Part shown: positions 16,566 through 26,486 of the stretch, piece after piece
Layout: every line of letters starts with the position of its first letter
Numbering within the stretch: the stretch's first letter is position 1
Assembly: GCA_947501635.1 (NCBI GenBank)
Contig: CANMWT010000002.1
Span: 186,001-250,000, forward strand
Source of the DNA: an uncultured Roseobacter sp.
GTDB taxonomy: Bacteria > Pseudomonadota > Alphaproteobacteria > Rhodobacterales > Rhodobacteraceae
Direction of reading: 5' to 3'
DNA: 64,000 nucleotides
Made by a program: the position numbers and the translations under genes
The notes under the pieces: model-generated
Told to the model about the DNA's origin: nothing
What the model saw: the letters and a program-made list of their open reading frames with translations, nothing else
Database searches by the model: none

Positions 16566-18344
16566 ATGAGACGCTTATTGTTAGGCCTGATGTTGGTGGC
16601 AGCGCAAACCGCGCAAGCCCAGCAGGCAGCCGATGCCGTGGCCCCCGAAGCCGCCACCAGCGGCAGCTTCGACGCGATCTCCGAACAGGTCGCCCGTTCT
16701 CTTGCCGCCAAATCCGATGGCCGCGTGGTCGAGGCGTCAAACTGGATGGTTGCTGCCGCAAACCCCTGGGCGGCAGAAGCAGGAGCCCGCGTGCTTGGCG
16801 CAGGCGGCACCGCCGCCGATGCGCTGGTGGCGGTGCAGGCCGTGCTTGGGTTGGTCGAGCCGCAGTCCTCGGGCCTGGGCGGTGGCGCGTTTCTGGTCTA
16901 CTTTGATGCTGCCAGCCAAGAATTGACCACGCTCGACGGGCGTGAAACCGCGCCACTGAACGCAACACCGCGCCTCTTTCAGGACGACGGGGGCGAACCT
17001 TTGGGCTTTTTTGATGCGGTGGTCGGCGGTCGCTCTGTCGGCACGCCGGGCACGCCTGCTTTGATGCAGGCCGCGCACGACCGTTGGGGCGCGCTGCCCT
17101 GGGAAGATCTGCTGACCCCCGCGATCGCGCTTGCCGATACAGGTTTCCCCGTCTCGGCGCGTCTGGCGGGGCTGGTCGAACGCGATGCCGAACGCCTTGG
17201 CCGCTTTGAGGCGACGGCGTCTTACTTTCTGCCACAAGGCGCACCGTTGCGCGAAGGCGCGATGCTTGTGAACACAGATTACGCAGATACATTGCGCGCG
17301 ATGGCCGATGGTGGCGCCGCGGCTTTCTACAGCGGGGCGATTGCGCGCGATATCGTCTCGACCGTGCAGCAGGCCGATGGCAACCCCGGCGTTCTGTCCA
17401 CGCTCGATCTGAGCATCTACGAAGTCAAGGAACGCGCGCCGGTCTGTGCCGTCTTCCGGGCCCATGATGTCTGCGGTATGGGGCCGCCCTCGTCAGGGGC
17501 GCTGACCGTGGGTCAAATCCTCGGCATGCTCGATGGGTTTGATCTGGGAGCAGGGCCCCTCGACGCTGAAGTGCGCCGCCTGATGGGCGATGCCGCGCGC
17601 CTCGCTTTTGCGGACCGGGGCCGCTACATGGCCGATAGCGACTATGTGCCGGTGCCCGTCGACGGGCTGGTTGACCCTGCCTACCTCGCGACGCGCGCAG
17701 CGCTGCTGCAGGGCGACACGGCCCTGCCCGAAGTGACTGCGGGCAGCCCCGAATTCGACCACGCTCTGCACTGGGCGGATGACACGTCGCTGGAGTTTCC
17801 CTCCACATCGCATTTCGTCATCGTTGACGCCTCCGGCAATGTGGCATCCATGACCACAACCATCGAAAACGCATTCGGCAGCCGTCTGATGGTGCGGGGG
17901 TTCCTGCTGAACAACGAACTGACGGATTTTTCCTTCCGCAGCCACGCAAACGGCGTGCCGATCGCCAACCGGGTCGCTCCGGGCAAAAGGCCACGCTCCT
18001 CCATGTCGCCGACGATTGTCCTGAAAGACGGCGCGCCGGTGCTGGCCATCGGCAGCCCCGGGGGCAGCCGCATCATCGGCTATGTGGCGCAAGGGATCGT
18101 GGCGCATCTGGTCTGGGGAATGGACGTACAGCAGGCCGTGGCGCTGCCGCATGCGGTCAACCGCTTTGGCACCTATGACCTCGAAGCCGGAACAGCGGCC
18201 GAGAGCCTCGCGGAACCGCTGGCCGCCATGGGCTACGAGGTCAACACCCGCGCGCTGACGTCCGGTCTGCATGCCATTTCCATCAGCGATGTTCTGAAAG
18301 GCGGTGCCGATCCGCGCCGCGAGGGCATCGCTCTGGGCCAGTAA
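16566..18344 (+). CDS. ggt: Gamma-glutamyltransferase (glutathione hydrolase)
   Basis: A 592-residue precursor with a signal peptide (residues 1-19, ending TAQAQ), so it acts in the periplasm, where it hydrolyses glutathione and moves the gamma-glutamyl group. The proenzyme cleaves itself before Thr414 in the motif STSHFVIVD, which becomes the nucleophile of the small subunit. Conserved stretches ENAFGSRLM, LLNNELTDF, RPRSSMSPTIV and GSPGGSRII follow. The ATG at 16566 has a strong GGGGGAAG site. Release of cysteinylglycine fits the cysteine synthase-like gene 1.5 kb downstream, but a functional tie is only inferred. Confidence 0.92.
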   Translation: MRRLLLGLMLVAAQTAQAQQAADAVAPEAATSGSFDAISEQVARSLAAKSDGRVVEASNWMVAAANPWAAEAGARVLGAGGTAADALVAVQAVLGLVEPQSSGLGGGAFLVYFDAASQELTTLDGRETAPLNATPRLFQDDGGEPLGFFDAVVGGRSVGTPGTPALMQAAHDRWGALPWEDLLTPAIALADTGFPVSARLAGLVERDAERLGRFEATASYFLPQGAPLREGAMLVNTDYADTLRAMADGGAAAFYSGAIARDIVSTVQQADGNPGVLSTLDLSIYEVKERAPVCAVFRAHDVCGMGPPSSGALTVGQILGMLDGFDLGAGPLDAEVRRLMGDAARLAFADRGRYMADSDYVPVPVDGLVDPAYLATRAALLQGDTALPEVTAGSPEFDHALHWADDTSLEFPSTSHFVIVDASGNVASMTTTIENAFGSRLMVRGFLLNNELTDFSFRSHANGVPIANRVAPGKRPRSSMSPTIVLKDGAPVLAIGSPGGSRIIGYVAQGIVAHLVWGMDVQQAVALPHAVNRFGTYDLEAGTAAESLAEPLAAMGYEVNTRALTSGLHAISISDVLKGGADPRREGIALGQ

Positions 18345-18366
18345 CCCGCCCGCAGGAGATTTCGAA

Positions 18367-19764
18367 ATGCTAGATCGCCCCAAGCTGACACGCAATGAAA
18401 CCGGCATCGCCAGTGCCATCGGCATTCTCAAGCAACAGTTCGGCGAACGGCTGCAAACCGGTGAGGCCATCCGCGAACAGCACGGCCACACCACCACATG
18501 GATCGAAAACCAGCCGCCGGATGCGGTCGTTTTTGCCCGCGATACGTCGGAGGTTTCGGATATCGTCAAGACCTGTGCCGCCTATGATGTGCCGGTCATC
18601 CCCTACGGTACCGGCACCTCGCTTGAGGGGCACCTCAACGCACCTGTGGGTGGCATTAGCATCGACGTAAGCGAGATGAACAAGGTGCTGGAGGTCAACG
18701 CAGGCGATCTGGATTGCCGCGTACAGCCCGGTGTGACGCGCGAAGACCTCAACACCCATTTGCGCGATCAGGGGCTGTTCTTTCCCATTGATCCCGGAGC
18801 GAATGCCTCGCTCGGCGGCATGGCGGCCACAAACGCCTCGGGCACGAACGCGGTACTGTACGGCACGATGAAAGACAATGTCCTCTCGCTCGAGGCTGTC
18901 ATGTCGGACGGGCGGATCATCCGGACAGGCACGCGTGCGCGCAAGTCCTCGGCGGGATATGACATGACGCGGCTGCTGGTGGGCTCTGAAGGGACGCTCT
19001 GCGTCATCACCGAGATCACCCTGCGGCTGCGCGGCATCCCCGAGGGCATCAGCTCCGCGCGTTGCTCCTACCCATCGGTCGATGCGGCCTGCCAGACGGT
19101 CATGTCGGTGATCCAATACGGGCTGCCCGTGGCGCGGATCGAACTTCTGGATACGGTCATGGTGCAGGCGATCAACGCCTACGCCAAGCTGGACCTGCCG
19201 GAAACACCACTGCTGTTGCTGGAGTTCCACGGCACCGAGACAGGCGTAGCAGAGCAGGCAGAAATCTTTGGTGCCCTGTCCGAGGAGCACGGGGGCACAG
19301 GCTACAGGGCCACCACGACAACGGAAGAGCGCAACAAGCTTTGGAAGGCACGCCACGATGCCTATTGGGCCATGTTGCAATACCGCCCCGGCGCTGACGG
19401 GGTGGCCACGGACGTCTGTGTGCCGATCTCGCGACTGGCCGAATGCGTGACCGCGGCACAGACCCGCGCCGCCGAACTTGGGCTGATCGCGCCCATTATC
19501 GGCCATGTCGGCGACGGTAATTTCCACGCCACGCCCCTTGTCGATATGTCGGACGAGGGCGAGGTGGCGCGCGCGGCAGAGTATATCAGCTGGCTTAGTG
19601 ATCTGGCGATCTCGATGGAGGGGACCTGCACGGGCGAGCACGGCATCGGGCAGGGTAAAAAGCCCTATCTGCTCAAGGAATTGGGCGAGGCCACCGACTT
19701 CATGGCAGACATAAAACGCGCCCTGGACCCCAAGAACATCCTGAACCCGGGCAAGATCTTTTAA
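18367..19764 (+). CDS. FAD-linked 2-hydroxyacid dehydrogenase (GlcD/D-lactate dehydrogenase family)
   Basis: A 465-residue flavoprotein with the FAD-binding type 4 domain (about residues 50-230; PYGTGTSLEGH, PGVTREDLNTHL, IDPGANASLGGMAATNASG) and the GlcD-type C-terminal domain (GHVGDGNFHA, CTGEHGIGQGKKPYL). It would oxidise D-lactate or glycolate and pass electrons to quinone or cytochrome. AGGAG stands eight bases before the ATG at 18367. The close spacing after ggt (22 bases) suggests one operon with ggt and the hydroxyacid dehydrogenase. Confidence 0.88.
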   Translation: MLDRPKLTRNETGIASAIGILKQQFGERLQTGEAIREQHGHTTTWIENQPPDAVVFARDTSEVSDIVKTCAAYDVPVIPYGTGTSLEGHLNAPVGGISIDVSEMNKVLEVNAGDLDCRVQPGVTREDLNTHLRDQGLFFPIDPGANASLGGMAATNASGTNAVLYGTMKDNVLSLEAVMSDGRIIRTGTRARKSSAGYDMTRLLVGSEGTLCVITEITLRLRGIPEGISSARCSYPSVDAACQTVMSVIQYGLPVARIELLDTVMVQAINAYAKLDLPETPLLLLEFHGTETGVAEQAEIFGALSEEHGGTGYRATTTTEERNKLWKARHDAYWAMLQYRPGADGVATDVCVPISRLAECVTAAQTRAAELGLIAPIIGHVGDGNFHATPLVDMSDEGEVARAAEYISWLSDLAISMEGTCTGEHGIGQGKKPYLLKELGEATDFMADIKRALDPKNILNPGKIF

Positions 19765-19911
19765 AAACCGGCAACAAACCATGCACCCGGCAGACAGCCG
19801 GTATGCGCCGGCGCCCGGGCTTCGCAGGCCCCTCAAATCAACAGCATTGTGCTTATGAAAGGAATGCGCGACGCTACGATATCTTTATTATCGAAATCGG
19901 AGATGCACCAA

Positions 19912-20988
19912 ATGGGCACGCGAACAACTGAAGGGCGGGGAAAACTGCACGCCTCGATCCTTGATACAATTGGGAACACGCCGACGGTACGAATTAACAA
20001 AATCGCGCCGGACCATGTCGACGTCTATGTAAAGTTTGAAGCATTTAACCCGGGTGGATCGGTCAAGGACCGGCTGGCCGTCAACATCATCGAAGCCGCT
20101 GAACGCGAGGGCAGACTAAAGCCCGGACAAACGGTCGTGGAGGCAACCTCCGGAAACACCGGCATAGGTCTCGCGATGGTCTGTGCCGCCAAAGGATATC
20201 CGCTGGTGATAACCATGGCGGATAGCTTTTCCGTCGAAAGGCGTCGCCTGATGCGCTTTTTGGGCGCCAAGGTCGTTCTTACACCGCGTGCCCTGAAAGG
20301 CTTCGGGATGTATAGCAAAGCCAAAGAATTGGCCGAAAAGAACGGCTGGTTTCTGGCCAGCCAGTTTGAGACACCAGACAACGCGGATATTCATCAGAAC
20401 ACGACCGCGCGCGAAATACTGGCGGACTTTGACGGTGAACGGCTGGATTACTGGGTGACAGGCTACGGCACGGGCGGCACTGTTTCAGGCGTAGGTCGCG
20501 TATTGCGCGAAAGCCGGCCGGATACCAAGATTATTCTCACCGAACCGGCGAATGCCGCGATTGTCGGATCGGGGTACGTCAACACCCGAAACGAGGCAAA
20601 CCAGCCGACAGAAAGCCACCCCTCGTTTGAACCTCATCCGATACAGGGATGGACGCCTGACTTCATCCCCTTTGTGCTTCAGGAGGCAATGGACGGTGCC
20701 TATTACGACGAATTGCTTCCGGTAGCCGGCGCTGACGGCATATCATGGTCAAGGCGACTGGCCGCAGAAGAGGGTATTTTTACCGGCATTTCGGGCGGGT
20801 CAACTTTTGCAATCGCCATGCAGATCGCTCAAACCGCACCAAAGGGCTCTGTCCTGCTTGTGATGCTTCCCGATACCGGCGAACGCTATCTATCCACCCC
20901 TCTGTTTGAAGGTATCGCGGAAGAAATGACAGAAGAGGAGATCGCGATATCTCAGTCGACACCCAGCGCTCAGATGGAAACCGGATAG
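19912..20988 (+). CDS. Cysteine synthase-family PLP enzyme
   Basis: A 358-residue pyridoxal-phosphate enzyme of the cysteine synthase family. The PLP lysine is in NPGGSVKDRLA (about residue 46), the substrate loop is EATSGNTGIG, the phosphate cup is GYGTGGTVSGVGR, and GISGGSTF lies near 285. The C-terminal extension (about 40 residues after LPDTGERYLST) is longer than in classical CysK. GGAG lies nine bases before the ATG at 19912; earlier in-frame starts lack such a site. It would make L-cysteine from O-acetylserine and sulfide or a close relative. The upstream 147 bases hold a GCCGG/CCGGC hairpin at 19797-19812. Confidence 0.85.
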   Translation: MGTRTTEGRGKLHASILDTIGNTPTVRINKIAPDHVDVYVKFEAFNPGGSVKDRLAVNIIEAAEREGRLKPGQTVVEATSGNTGIGLAMVCAAKGYPLVITMADSFSVERRRLMRFLGAKVVLTPRALKGFGMYSKAKELAEKNGWFLASQFETPDNADIHQNTTAREILADFDGERLDYWVTGYGTGGTVSGVGRVLRESRPDTKIILTEPANAAIVGSGYVNTRNEANQPTESHPSFEPHPIQGWTPDFIPFVLQEAMDGAYYDELLPVAGADGISWSRRLAAEEGIFTGISGGSTFAIAMQIAQTAPKGSVLLVMLPDTGERYLSTPLFEGIAEEMTEEEIAISQSTPSAQMETG

Positions 20989-21228
20989 AAAGCAGCCAAC
21001 AGCCACCGCAAGGTTGAACCGCTTGGTGCAGGCCCGCGTGCCGTTCGGGCCGGCGAAAGGTAGACGGCAGGCCGCAGGCACCAGTTCGGGCCGTAGCGGC
21101 AGAGGGCCAGAAACGCCGCGCGGCCGGCTGCATGTCGCTTTCCCGCCATGACGCGTCGGGTGCGTTTTGCGCGGCCTTTGGCCGTTGGGTAAAGCTTGCG
21201 CAAGATCCGCATCAGGGAGTCGTGCGTC

Positions 21229-23730
21229 ATGAAAACCCAAGTCAAAGCTCTGGTCGTCGGCGGCGGCGCTGTCGGCACCTCTATCGCATATCATCTGGCG
21301 CGTGCGGGCTGGGACGACGTGATGCTGCTGGAGCGGGATGAACTGACGTCAGGCTCCACATGGCATGCGGCGGGCCTTCTGCCCTATTTCAACATGTCCT
21401 ATGCGACGACGCATATTCATGATTACTCGATCCGGTTCTACAAAACACTGGAAGAAGAAACCGGCCTCAACGCGGGCTTTGCTGTGGTGGGCAACCTGCG
21501 CATGGCCCAGACCCAGGAGCGGATGGACGAATACATGCTTTATGCCTCCACCGCCGAAACCTGTGGCGTGCCGTACCAGTGGATGACCCCCGACGAGATC
21601 AAGGCCAAATGGCCGCTTATCAACACCGAAGACCTCAAGGGCGCGCTCTACCACCACACCGACGGCTACATTAACCCCGCGGACGTCACCATGGCGATGG
21701 CCAAGGGCGCGCGTCAGCGCGGCGTGATGATCGAACGCAAATGGCAGGCGGATGCCTTCCACTGGAACGGCACCCATTGGGAAGTCACCGCCACCAAGAT
21801 GGTTGAAAAGGGCGGCAACCTCGTGCCCTCGGATGAACAAATCGTCATCACCGCCGAACATGTCGTCACAGCCAGCGGCAACCACGCGCAGCGTACGGCA
21901 AAGATGCTGGGCATCAAGATGCCCGCGATCCCGGTCGAGCATCAGTTCATCGTGATGGATCAGGACCCCGAGTTGGTAAAGTTCCGCGCCGCGGGCAATG
22001 TCGAACACCCCGTGGTCCGTGACGCCGACGCGCAATCCTACGTGCGCGAGGAACGGGGCGGCTGGATTCTGGGCGTCTACGAGAAAAACGCGCCCGCACG
22101 TTTTGAATATGGCGTGCCTGACAGCTTCCGCGCCGATCTCTTCCAGCTGGATCTTGAGCGCATCGAAGAACAGTACCTGGCCATGATCCACCGTGTTCCC
22201 TCCTGTGAGGAAAGCGGGCTCAAGGACGATTTCAACGGTCCCATCTGCTACACGCCCGATGGCAACCCGTTGCTCGGGCCCGCACCGGGGCTGCGCAACA
22301 TGTGGCTCGCTGAAGGGTTCTCGTTCGGGATCACTGCCGCTGGCGGCACCGGCTACTATCTTGCCCAGCTGATGGTCGACGGCGAAGCCGAGATCGACAT
22401 GGCGTCGCTTGATCCCAAACGCTATGGCGACTGGATGACGACAGAATATGCGGCGCGCAAGAACGAAGAAGCCTACGAACACGTCTATATTCTTCATCAC
22501 CCCGACGAAGAACGCCCCGCCTGCCGCCCGCTGCGCACATCACCTGCCTATGACCGTCAGGCCGCGCGCGGCGCGCAATTCGGGCAGGTAAACGGCTGGG
22601 AACGGCCCAATTATTTCGGACCGCTGGATGCGCCGGAAAACTTTGACCATGACGCGCGCAGCTTCCGGCGTGGCGGCTGGTGGCAGCACGCCGTTGACGA
22701 AGCGAAAGCGATCCGCGAAGGCGTCGGCCTGATCGACGCGACCGCCTTTACCAAACACCTCGTCAAAGGGCCGGGTGCCACGCAGTTCCTTGACTGGTTC
22801 ACCTGTAACAAGCTGCCCAGCGTGGGGCGGATCAACCTGACCTATGCGCTGACAGGCCATGGCACCACGCGGACCGAATATACCATCGTGCGGCTTGCCG
22901 AGCATGAATACTACCTTGTCTCTGCCGGGGCATGGACGGCCTATGACGCGGACTACCTGCGCAAGGCCATCGAAGACAAAGCGCCCGAATTCGGCTACGT
23001 CGAGTGCCACGACGTCACCACCCAGTGGGGCGTCTTTGCCATCGCCGGGCCCAAATCCCGCGATGTCCTGAACGAGATCGTCAAGGATGCCGACCCGGCG
23101 ACCGTGTTGTCGAACAAACGCTTCCCTTGGCTCACCATGCGCAATATCGAACTGGGGATGTGCCCGGTGCGCGCCATCCGCGTGGCCTATACTGGCGAGC
23201 TTGGCTGGGAATTGCATCACCCCATCGAGATGCAAAACTACCTTTTTGACCAGCTTGAGAAGGCAGGCGAAAAACATGGGATGAAGCTGGTGGGTGCGCG
23301 CGCGCAGAACTGGCTGCGGCAGGAGAAATCCTACCGAGCCTTCGGCACCGAACTGGGCCGGGATGCCACACCGCTTGAAGCGGACCTGCCGCGCTTCATC
23401 GACCTGAACAAGGATTTCCATGGCAAGGCCAAACTGGTCGAGACCGGCGTGCGCAGCAAATGCGTGACGCTGTTGATCGACGGGCCCGAAGATGCCGACC
23501 CGTGGGGGCGCGAGGCGCTTTACAACGGTGACACCCGTGTCGGGCGTCTGACCTCGGGCGGCTACTCGGTTGCTTTCGGCAAGTCGATTGGCATGGGCTA
23601 TGTGACGCCGGATATGGCAGTGGCGGGCACCAGACTGCAGGTCAAGATGCTCGACCAGCTCTGGGACGCCGAAATCGTCGAAGACAGCCCCTATGACCCC
23701 AGCAATGCGCGCATCCGCGTCGACGGCTAG
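21229..23730 (+). CDS. Dimethylglycine/sarcosine dehydrogenase-like flavoprotein with GcvT domain
   Basis: An 833-residue fusion. The N-terminal DAO-type FAD domain has VVGGGAVGTSIAYHLARAG (residues 8-26) and GSTWHAAGLLP (about 44-54), where a histidine could bind FAD covalently. A middle FAO/DMGDH linker follows. The C-terminal aminomethyltransferase (GcvT) domain starts near residue 470 (GWERPNYFG, GLIDATAFTKHLVKGP) and ends with a GcvT barrel (SGGYSVAFGKSIGMGYV). It would demethylate an N-methylated glycine or similar amine and hand the one-carbon unit to tetrahydrofolate. GGGAG precedes the ATG. Its stop overlaps the stop of the convergent DUF938 gene by four bases. Confidence 0.88.
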   Translation: MKTQVKALVVGGGAVGTSIAYHLARAGWDDVMLLERDELTSGSTWHAAGLLPYFNMSYATTHIHDYSIRFYKTLEEETGLNAGFAVVGNLRMAQTQERMDEYMLYASTAETCGVPYQWMTPDEIKAKWPLINTEDLKGALYHHTDGYINPADVTMAMAKGARQRGVMIERKWQADAFHWNGTHWEVTATKMVEKGGNLVPSDEQIVITAEHVVTASGNHAQRTAKMLGIKMPAIPVEHQFIVMDQDPELVKFRAAGNVEHPVVRDADAQSYVREERGGWILGVYEKNAPARFEYGVPDSFRADLFQLDLERIEEQYLAMIHRVPSCEESGLKDDFNGPICYTPDGNPLLGPAPGLRNMWLAEGFSFGITAAGGTGYYLAQLMVDGEAEIDMASLDPKRYGDWMTTEYAARKNEEAYEHVYILHHPDEERPACRPLRTSPAYDRQAARGAQFGQVNGWERPNYFGPLDAPENFDHDARSFRRGGWWQHAVDEAKAIREGVGLIDATAFTKHLVKGPGATQFLDWFTCNKLPSVGRINLTYALTGHGTTRTEYTIVRLAEHEYYLVSAGAWTAYDADYLRKAIEDKAPEFGYVECHDVTTQWGVFAIAGPKSRDVLNEIVKDADPATVLSNKRFPWLTMRNIELGMCPVRAIRVAYTGELGWELHHPIEMQNYLFDQLEKAGEKHGMKLVGARAQNWLRQEKSYRAFGTELGRDATPLEADLPRFIDLNKDFHGKAKLVETGVRSKCVTLLIDGPEDADPWGREALYNGDTRVGRLTSGGYSVAFGKSIGMGYVTPDMAVAGTRLQVKMLDQLWDAEIVEDSPYDPSNARIRVDG

Positions 23731-24374
23731 GCGCGTGCGATAAAGGCAAGGTTGTTGGCGGGCATTTCGGCCCGCTCCACGCTGCGCGCGCCGGCGCCGC
23801 GCAGCCAGTCCTCGACAAGGCTGTCATCCTTGTAGCCGATGGCGGGGTCGGCTGCGGACAGCTGCCCGTGAAACCGCGCGTCGCCTTCGCTGATGAACCG
23901 CCCGCCGCGCATGAAGGGGCCATAAAGCACAAACCGCCCGCCGGTATTGAGCGCGGCTACCGCCTCGGTCACCACCCTGAAGGCTGCATCTTCGGGGATG
24001 AGGTGCAGCAGGTTTATCAGAACCACAAGGTCATGACCGCCATAGGCCACATGCCATTTGTCCGAGGTCGCATCGATCCGCCGGGCCGGTCTGATGTTGT
24101 CAAGCCCCGCCTCAACGGCATAGGCATTGATGCTGGCGATGCGCGCGGCGTCCAGCTCGCTGGGTTGCCACGTCAAGGCGGGCAGGGCGCGCGCAAAGGC
24201 CACGACGTGTTGGCCTGTCCCGCTGGCCAACTCCAGCGCGGTGCCGTCCCGCGGCGCATGCGCGACCAGCAGATCGCTCAGGGCCTGCGCGTTGCGCGCG
24301 GCTGCCGGTGCGTGCAGCTTGGCGCCTTCCAGCGCGCTGGCGACGCTGGCCGTGCGGGGAAGCTTGCCGGTCAT
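23727..24374 (-). CDS. DUF938 SAM-dependent methyltransferase-like protein
   Basis: A 215-residue protein of the DUF938 family. The SAM-binding motif is LELASGTGQHVVAFA (about residues 47-61), with VLINLLHLIPED near 118-129 and GGRFVLYGPFMRGG near 146-159. The substrate is unknown. Its start overlaps the end of the FAD oxidase gene by four bases (ATGA), so it is the third gene of a coupled operon with the aldo-keto reductase. The stop codon overlaps the stop of the convergent dehydrogenase gene. Confidence 0.82.
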   Translation of the reverse strand: MTGKLPRTASVASALEGAKLHAPAAARNAQALSDLLVAHAPRDGTALELASGTGQHVVAFARALPALTWQPSELDAARIASINAYAVEAGLDNIRPARRIDATSDKWHVAYGGHDLVVLINLLHLIPEDAAFRVVTEAVAALNTGGRFVLYGPFMRGGRFISEGDARFHGQLSAADPAIGYKDDSLVEDWLRGAGARSVERAEMPANNLAFIARA

Positions 24375-25447
24375 CGCAGCCGCTCCGGCCGCAGCGCCGC
24401 CACAACCTCGGCCGGCAGGGTAGGAGTGCGGTCAAAGACCAGATCGGCCACAAGCCGGCCCGCGGCGGGGGCGGTTTGCATCCCGTACCCGCCCTGACCC
24501 GCGCACCAGACAAAGGCGGTCTGTGCGGGATCGGGGCCCAATACCAGCGTGCGGTCAGGCGCAAAGCTGCGCAACCCCGCCCAGCTTGCCAGCAGCCGCC
24601 TCACCGGATCGGTGATCATGGCTTCATACGCCGCGATACCGCGGGCAAGAGTTTCCTCTTCCGCCCAGGCGTCATGTGCGCGAACCGGGTCTTCGTCTGC
24701 GGGCGACACCAGCATGGCGCCTGCATCCGGCTTGGCGTACCAGCTTTCGCCGGTTCCCAGCAGCATCGGAAAGGCATCTACACTGCAGCCGTCGGGCGCT
24801 GGCACCCGCGCCATGGAGCGGCGGTGCGGCTGGATCCCAAGCGGGGCAATACCGGCCATCGCGGCCACCTCATCGGCCCAGGGACCTGCCGCGTTGACCA
24901 AAATATCCGCCCCATGCACGGCGCCACCGGCGGTGATCTGCCACGCGCCCCGCTGCCAGCTGACCGCGTCGACCTTGTGCCGTGTCAGAAGGGTGCCGCC
25001 GCGCGCGCGCAGCGTTTTGGCAAAGCCCTGCAGCAGGCGATCGGTATCGATGTCCTGTGCCGTCTCGCTCAACGCGGCGAATTCCACCCGCTCCGGGTTG
25101 AGCACAGGCACCCGCGCCGTGGCCTCCTGCGCAGAGATCTCGACCATCTCAAAAGCTTCCACGTCACGCTGGAAGGCCTCCTTGTCCGCGCGTCCGGCCA
25201 GCAGCATGACACCGCGTGGACTAAGATAGCCACTGTCGTGTTCGCGCAGGTAGGCGACACTGTCACGGGTCAGCGCGCGCACAGTTGGCGCGCCGTAGTT
25301 TTCCTCCAGCATTGCAGCAGATCGTCCCGAGGCGTGGTAGCCGATGGTGTCTTCGGCCTCAAAGACAGTAACCTGCGCCGTATCGGCCAGTGCAGCGGCG
25401 GCAGAGAGCCCGGCAATACCCCCGCCGATCACCGCAATGCGTGTCAT
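24371..25447 (-). CDS. DAO-family FAD-dependent oxidoreductase
   Basis: A 358-residue flavoprotein. The FAD motif IAVIGGGIAGLSAAAALA is at residues 4-21. The stretch GYHASGRSAAMLEENYG (about 36-52) and the C-terminal GQGGYGMQTAPAAGRLVADL are typical of D-amino-acid or glycine oxidase-like enzymes. It probably oxidises an amino acid or 2-hydroxy acid with oxygen or a quinone as acceptor; the substrate cannot be read. It overlaps the aldo-keto reductase gene upstream and DUF938 downstream by four bases each. Confidence 0.82.
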   Translation of the reverse strand: MTRIAVIGGGIAGLSAAAALADTAQVTVFEAEDTIGYHASGRSAAMLEENYGAPTVRALTRDSVAYLREHDSGYLSPRGVMLLAGRADKEAFQRDVEAFEMVEISAQEATARVPVLNPERVEFAALSETAQDIDTDRLLQGFAKTLRARGGTLLTRHKVDAVSWQRGAWQITAGGAVHGADILVNAAGPWADEVAAMAGIAPLGIQPHRRSMARVPAPDGCSVDAFPMLLGTGESWYAKPDAGAMLVSPADEDPVRAHDAWAEEETLARGIAAYEAMITDPVRRLLASWAGLRSFAPDRTLVLGPDPAQTAFVWCAGQGGYGMQTAPAAGRLVADLVFDRTPTLPAEVVAALRPERLR

Positions 25448-26382
25448 GTCTGTTCTTCGATGCGGTCCGTGGCCGGCGGCGGTGTGGGGCTGAGTGCGGC
25501 CATACGCGCATAGACCTCTGGCGTCATTTCATAGCGCAGCGCCGCCAGAGAGGGCGCGAGCTGCTCGGCTGAGCGGGCGGATACAATCGGCGTCGGGCCG
25601 GTTTCATGCGCAGCGACCCAGGCGACGGCGAGCGTTGCGGGATCTTCCCCAAGCTCTTTTGCCAAATCCGCGTGCCCGCGCGCCGCGTCATGCATCCATG
25701 CCAGCCCGTAGCGCGCGGCATAGTGGTCGTCTTCGGATAACCGCCCCGTGCCGCCCTGTGCGTATTTGCCGGTCAGCAAGCCGCCTCCCAGCGGAGAGTA
25801 GGGCGCACACGTCACGCCAAAGTCGGCGCACATGGGCAGTATCTCGACCTCGGCCTGTCGTTTGACGAGGTTGTACATCGGTTGCAGGATATCAACGCCA
25901 AGGTCGAACTTGGCTGCGATGCCGATGGCCTTGACGACCTGCCATGCGGCAAAGTTCGACAGGCCCACGTAGCGTATCTTGCCTGCCGCTTTCAGGTTGG
26001 CAAAGGTTTCCATCGTTTCATGCAGGTCTGTGTCGGGGTCAAAGCGGTGCAGATAGAGGATATCGACCATATCCATATCAAGCCGCTGGCGCGAGGTGTC
26101 AAAGGTGTCGTTTATATTCTGCCGCCCCGCGCCGCCGGTGTAGCCTGCCTTGGTTGCAATCAGCAGTTTGTCACGGCTGTTGCCCACGAATTGCCCCAGC
26201 AGCTGTTCGGACTGCCCGTCGGTATAGAGATTGGCGGTGTCGAAATGGTTGATACCTGCCTGCAGGGCGGCGTCATACATCGCCCGTGAGGCGGACGCAT
26301 CCGCGCGGCCGCCGAATTGCATCGTCCCGAAGGCAAGCGCGCTTGCGGGGGTGCCGTCTGCTGTCGTCAGTTTTGATGCCAT
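25444..26382 (-). CDS. Aldo/keto reductase
   Basis: A 312-residue TIM-barrel NADPH-dependent reductase. The catalytic Asp and Tyr are in HFDTANLYTDGQSE (about residues 47-60), Lys in LIATKAGY, and His in ILYLHRFD. The stretch YVGLSNFAAWQV is a family signature. The start at 26382 (MASKL) has an ACGGAAC site; the longer frame back to 26448 lacks support. It is the first gene of the operon with the FAD oxidase and DUF938, and is divergent from the ectoine synthase gene about 100 bases away. Confidence 0.85.
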   Translation of the reverse strand: MASKLTTADGTPASALAFGTMQFGGRADASASRAMYDAALQAGINHFDTANLYTDGQSEQLLGQFVGNSRDKLLIATKAGYTGGAGRQNINDTFDTSRQRLDMDMVDILYLHRFDPDTDLHETMETFANLKAAGKIRYVGLSNFAAWQVVKAIGIAAKFDLGVDILQPMYNLVKRQAEVEILPMCADFGVTCAPYSPLGGGLLTGKYAQGGTGRLSEDDHYAARYGLAWMHDAARGHADLAKELGEDPATLAVAWVAAHETGPTPIVSARSAEQLAPSLAALRYEMTPEVYARMAALSPTPPPATDRIEEQT

Positions 26383-26486
26383 CTGTTCCGTGATACCATT
26401 ATGCGGTTGCCGAGATTTTAAGTGACAGTGCGCCCCGTCACCGTGCAACTGTTGTTGCCATCAGGTTGCAGACAAAGGGTAGCGCA

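Noticed and set aside
19797-19812. GCCGG/CCGGC hairpin as a terminator
   Set aside because: Only five pairs and no T-run; noted under the cysteine synthase-like gene but not called as a terminator.
18370-19836. 488-codon frame on the minus strand
   Set aside because: It lies antisense to the FAD-linked dehydrogenase gene and is the usual product of high G+C codon bias; the plus-strand protein has clear family motifs.
21349-22500. 383-codon minus-strand frame
   Set aside because: Antisense to the dimethylglycine dehydrogenase-like gene; the plus strand carries the conserved FAD domain.
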